Shown here: positions 62,282 through 64,000 of the stretch, piece after piece
Layout of the letters: every line of letters begins with the position of its first letter
How positions within the stretch are numbered: position 1 is the stretch's first letter
DNA from: Flavobacteriaceae bacterium
GTDB taxonomy: Bacteria; Bacteroidota; Bacteroidia; Flavobacteriales; Flavobacteriaceae
NCBI GenBank assembly: GCA_014075215.1
Contig: CP046177.1
Span: 2,108,501-2,172,500, forward strand
Reading direction: 5' to 3'
Length of the DNA stretch: 64,000 nucleotides
Made by a program: the position numbers and the translations under genes
Notes under the pieces: model-generated
Told to the model about the DNA's origin: nothing
The model's input: the letters and a program-made list of their open reading frames with translations, nothing else
Database searches by the model: none

Positions 62282-62895
62282 AATTTTTACAGCCGGGCTT
62301 CAATAGTTAGTTTTCATTCATTTTTACAAACCGGTTTTTGTATTATTTATCTTCATACAATTGTATCTGGCTTCGGATACATTACTAATGGCTTGAGGAA
62401 AACCTCTTTTAATGGAGTATTTATTTTAATAAACACTTTTCTGAAAACTTCTATATTTTTTGTTCCGGATGCAAATATAAAGATAATTTCAACTTCACAA
62501 ATAGTAGTTATTTTATGTTCGATATAGTTTAAAGTTAGAAAGCTGAGCATTTATTTGAAGGAAGCACATTGAAAATGCTTTTAAAATGGAGGGATGAATA
62601 TTTTATACCATTTAAAGTCGAAAAGTTTAAAGTTTGACAAAGTTAATTGAGCTAAGTTCTAGAGGCCTTTGCAAAATTGATTTGGCGAAAAAGTTCGACG
62701 CCCGAAGAAAATTTTCAACCGGAATAACCTATTCGTTTTGAGGATTTAAAATTTTCGAGAAGGAAGAAATTTGAAGTCAAATCAATTCAAATACGGAATA
62801 TATCACTATTTTGGCAAAGGTCTCCTCTATATAATTTTATGAGACCTTTGTCGTTAGGTTTTTACACTTTCTAACTTTTCAATGATTTGTGAAAC
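62282..62895. other. Gene-free stretch with a MITE-like repeat
   Basis: About 610 bases without a convincing gene. A 65-codon minus-strand ORF at 62353-62550 has no recognisable features and is probably chance. The second half holds the inverted-repeat unit 62662-62824. Confidence 0.5.
62662..62824. repeat. 163-bp MITE-like repeat
   Basis: Ends GAGGCCTTTGCAAAA (62662-62676) and, on the reverse strand, GAGACCTTTGCCAAAA (from 62824), with two differences. Inside, ATTGATTTGGC-type and CAAATCAATTC-type segments also mirror each other. A third GAGACCTTTG lies at 62840-62849. GAGACCTTTGCAAAA-like ends are common on IS elements in Bacteroidota. No clear direct repeat. Confidence 0.6.
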
Positions 62896-64000
62896 CTAAG
62901 CTGATGACTGCAAGGTAACCAGATTGTAATATTCTCCTTTTTTCTCCAGTAGTTCCCGATGCTTTCCCTGTTCTATTATTTTTCCTTTTTTGAGAACTAC
63001 AATGGTATCGGCTTTTTGTATGGTAGATAATCTATGCGCAATCACCAATGATGTCCTGTTTTGCATCATTTTCTCCAAGGCTGCTTGTACCAATTGCTCG
63101 GATTCGGTATCCAGAGCAGAGGTGGCTTCATCTAAAATCATAATAGGCGGATTTTTTAAAACTGCCCTGGCAATTGACAAACGTTGTTTTTGACCACCGG
63201 ATAACTTGTTTCCGCTATCACCAATATTGGTAAGATATTCTTCCGGTAAATCTTTTACAAACTCATGTGCATTTGCAATTTTAGAAGCTGCCATTACTTC
63301 TTCTTTGGTAGCATTTTGTTTTCCTAATTTAATATTTTCCAAAACAGAGTCATTGAATAAAATGGAATCCTGGGTAACAACTCCCATCAGACCTAACAAC
63401 GACTTTTTAGAAAGGTCTTTTATATTGACTCCATCAATAAAAATACCTCCTTCATTGACATCATAAAATCGGGTAATCAGGTTTGCCACAGTAGATTTTC
63501 CGCTTCCGGACTGCCCGACTAAGGCTACTGTTTTCCCTTTGGGAATGGTTAAAGAAAAATTCTCTAATACATAGTCATCTTCATATTTGAAGGAAATAGT
63601 ATCAAATACAATTTCTTTATCAAAAGTAGTTTTTATAACAGCATGCTCTTTATCTGTAATGGTATTTTCAGTTTCTAAAACTTCAAGTATTCTTTCCGCA
63701 GAGGCATTTCCTCTTTTGATACTGTACATGGCATTAGAGATATCTTTGCCAGGAGTGAGAATATTGTATGTGAGTGCCATAAAACCGATAAAAGTACCTC
63801 CTGTAATGGTACCATCTATTAAAACCATTTTACCGCCATACCACAAAATAACCGTAATCACCAAAACTCCGAGAAATTCACTCAAAGGCGAGGCTAATTT
63901 TTGTTTAAACATTAAACGATTCATGGTTTTGAATAATGTACCTGTAGATGCTAAAAACTTATTTCTAAATTTTTTTTCACCGGTAAAGCTTTTGATAATC
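62896..64000 (-). CDS. MsbA-like ABC exporter, C-terminal part
   Basis: The frame is open at the right edge, so the N-terminal part of the membrane domain is outside. Visible: the end of the transmembrane region (ASPLSEFLGVLVITVILWYG), then the ATPase with Walker A ALVGQSGSGKSTVANLI, Q-loop GVVTQDSILFND, signature NKLSGGQKQRLSIARAV, Walker B PIMILDEATSALD and the H-loop VIAHRLSTI. Fused membrane-ATPase layout of lipid A or drug exporters. Neighbouring surface-sugar genes suit a lipid flippase role. ATG 63924 is internal to the true gene. Confidence 0.92.
   Translation of the reverse strand, partial: IIKSFTGEKKFRNKFLASTGTLFKTMNRLMFKQKLASPLSEFLGVLVITVILWYGGKMVLIDGTITGGTFIGFMALTYNILTPGKDISNAMYSIKRGNASAERILEVLETENTITDKEHAVIKTTFDKEIVFDTISFKYEDDYVLENFSLTIPKGKTVALVGQSGSGKSTVANLITRFYDVNEGGIFIDGVNIKDLSKKSLLGLMGVVTQDSILFNDSVLENIKLGKQNATKEEVMAASKIANAHEFVKDLPEEYLTNIGDSGNKLSGGQKQRLSIARAVLKNPPIMILDEATSALDTESEQLVQAALEKMMQNRTSLVIAHRLSTIQKADTIVVLKKGKIIEQGKHRELLEKKGEYYNLVTLQSSA

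Noticed and set aside
62353..62550. 65-codon minus-strand ORF behind the GT90-like gene
   Set aside because: No family features, odd composition and no clear start signal, in a region otherwise made of repeats. Probably chance.
62650..62661. GCTAAGTTCTA resembling the end of IS1595-type element B
   Set aside because: Only one end is present and no mirrored partner or duplication is found nearby; too short to call.
1..64000. Reassigned stop codon as an explanation for in-frame stops
   Set aside because: All three stop types occur inside broken frames (TAA at 41102, TGA at 50705, TAG at 51502), and all three also end intact genes, so ordinary mutation is simpler.
1..64000. CRISPR array, phage region or integrative element
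   Set aside because: No regularly spaced direct repeats, cas genes, phage structural genes or tyrosine integrase are visible. Short repeats such as TTGATAGTTGATAG near 5700 are low-complexity.

Overview
The window looks like chromosome from an AT-rich member of the Bacteroidota, most likely Flavobacteriaceae. Four things point there: the gene orders (SAM-I riboswitch followed by metY-metX-split metH-metF; a GNAT gene followed by argG-argC-proC-argD-argF'-argB-argE-argH; queA-aroA; ruvX-def-mazG near dapD), methionine synthase encoded as two proteins, a textbook Bacteroidota promoter (TTTG, 19 nt, TAnnTTTG) in front of tRNA-Asp, and several flavobacterial lipoprotein and hypothetical families. 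Species cannot be named from this.

Layout. 1-11,130: end of pdxJ, metK, then a SAM-I riboswitch with a terminator-like hairpin controlling the methionine operon, whose last gene metF is cut by an IS110-type element. 11,140-20,740: arginine operon preceded by a possible arginine-rich leader peptide, with an IS200/IS605 element between the first two genes and a frameshift in argE. 20,740-31,900: accessory stretch with transposon relics, a MITE-like palindrome, broken and intact small gene pairs (DUF4160/DUF2442, YafQ-like toxin/antitoxin), a macro-domain-like protein, a dehydratase cut by an ISL3-type IS, trxA, a DUF58 gene, and tRNA-Asp squeezed between two IS elements. 31,980-46,700: housekeeping (tdk, alr, polyprenyl synthase, queA, aroA, pqiA-like, kdsB) with rlmN truncated next to an IS3 element and a large BNR-repeat secreted protein killed by a stop codon and an IS1595-type IS. 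46,890-56,000: lipoprotein genes, a second IS110 copy inside a JAMM-motif lipoprotein, mazG with an internal stop, def, ruvX, and a two-gene HEPN-type locus broken by a MITE that itself was hit by an ISKra4-type IS. 56,000-64,000: dapD, two glycosyltransferases, a methyltransferase, tsaC, cca, a GT90-like glycosyltransferase and an MsbA-like ABC exporter running off the end.

How it works together. The left third is amino-acid biosynthesis: sulfur assimilation into methionine under SAM control, and arginine made through N-acylated intermediates. Both pathways carry a broken gene here (metF, argE), and so do a threonine/serine dehydratase, rlmN, mazG and several surface proteins. Eight IS elements of seven kinds plus at least four MITE-like repeats, and nonsense or frameshift mutations in genes with no IS, look like a genome in active decay, perhaps one with access to host amino acids. 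Two of the frameshifts lie in G-runs and could instead be read errors.

Most interesting signals: (i) two identical-length (1332 bp) IS110-type elements whose ends, target sites and bridge-RNA guide segments can be read directly from the sequence; (ii) a candidate arginine leader peptide; (iii) a HEPN two-gene system with nested insertions; (iv) a JAMM-motif lipoprotein; (v) a macro-domain protein with a membrane tail.
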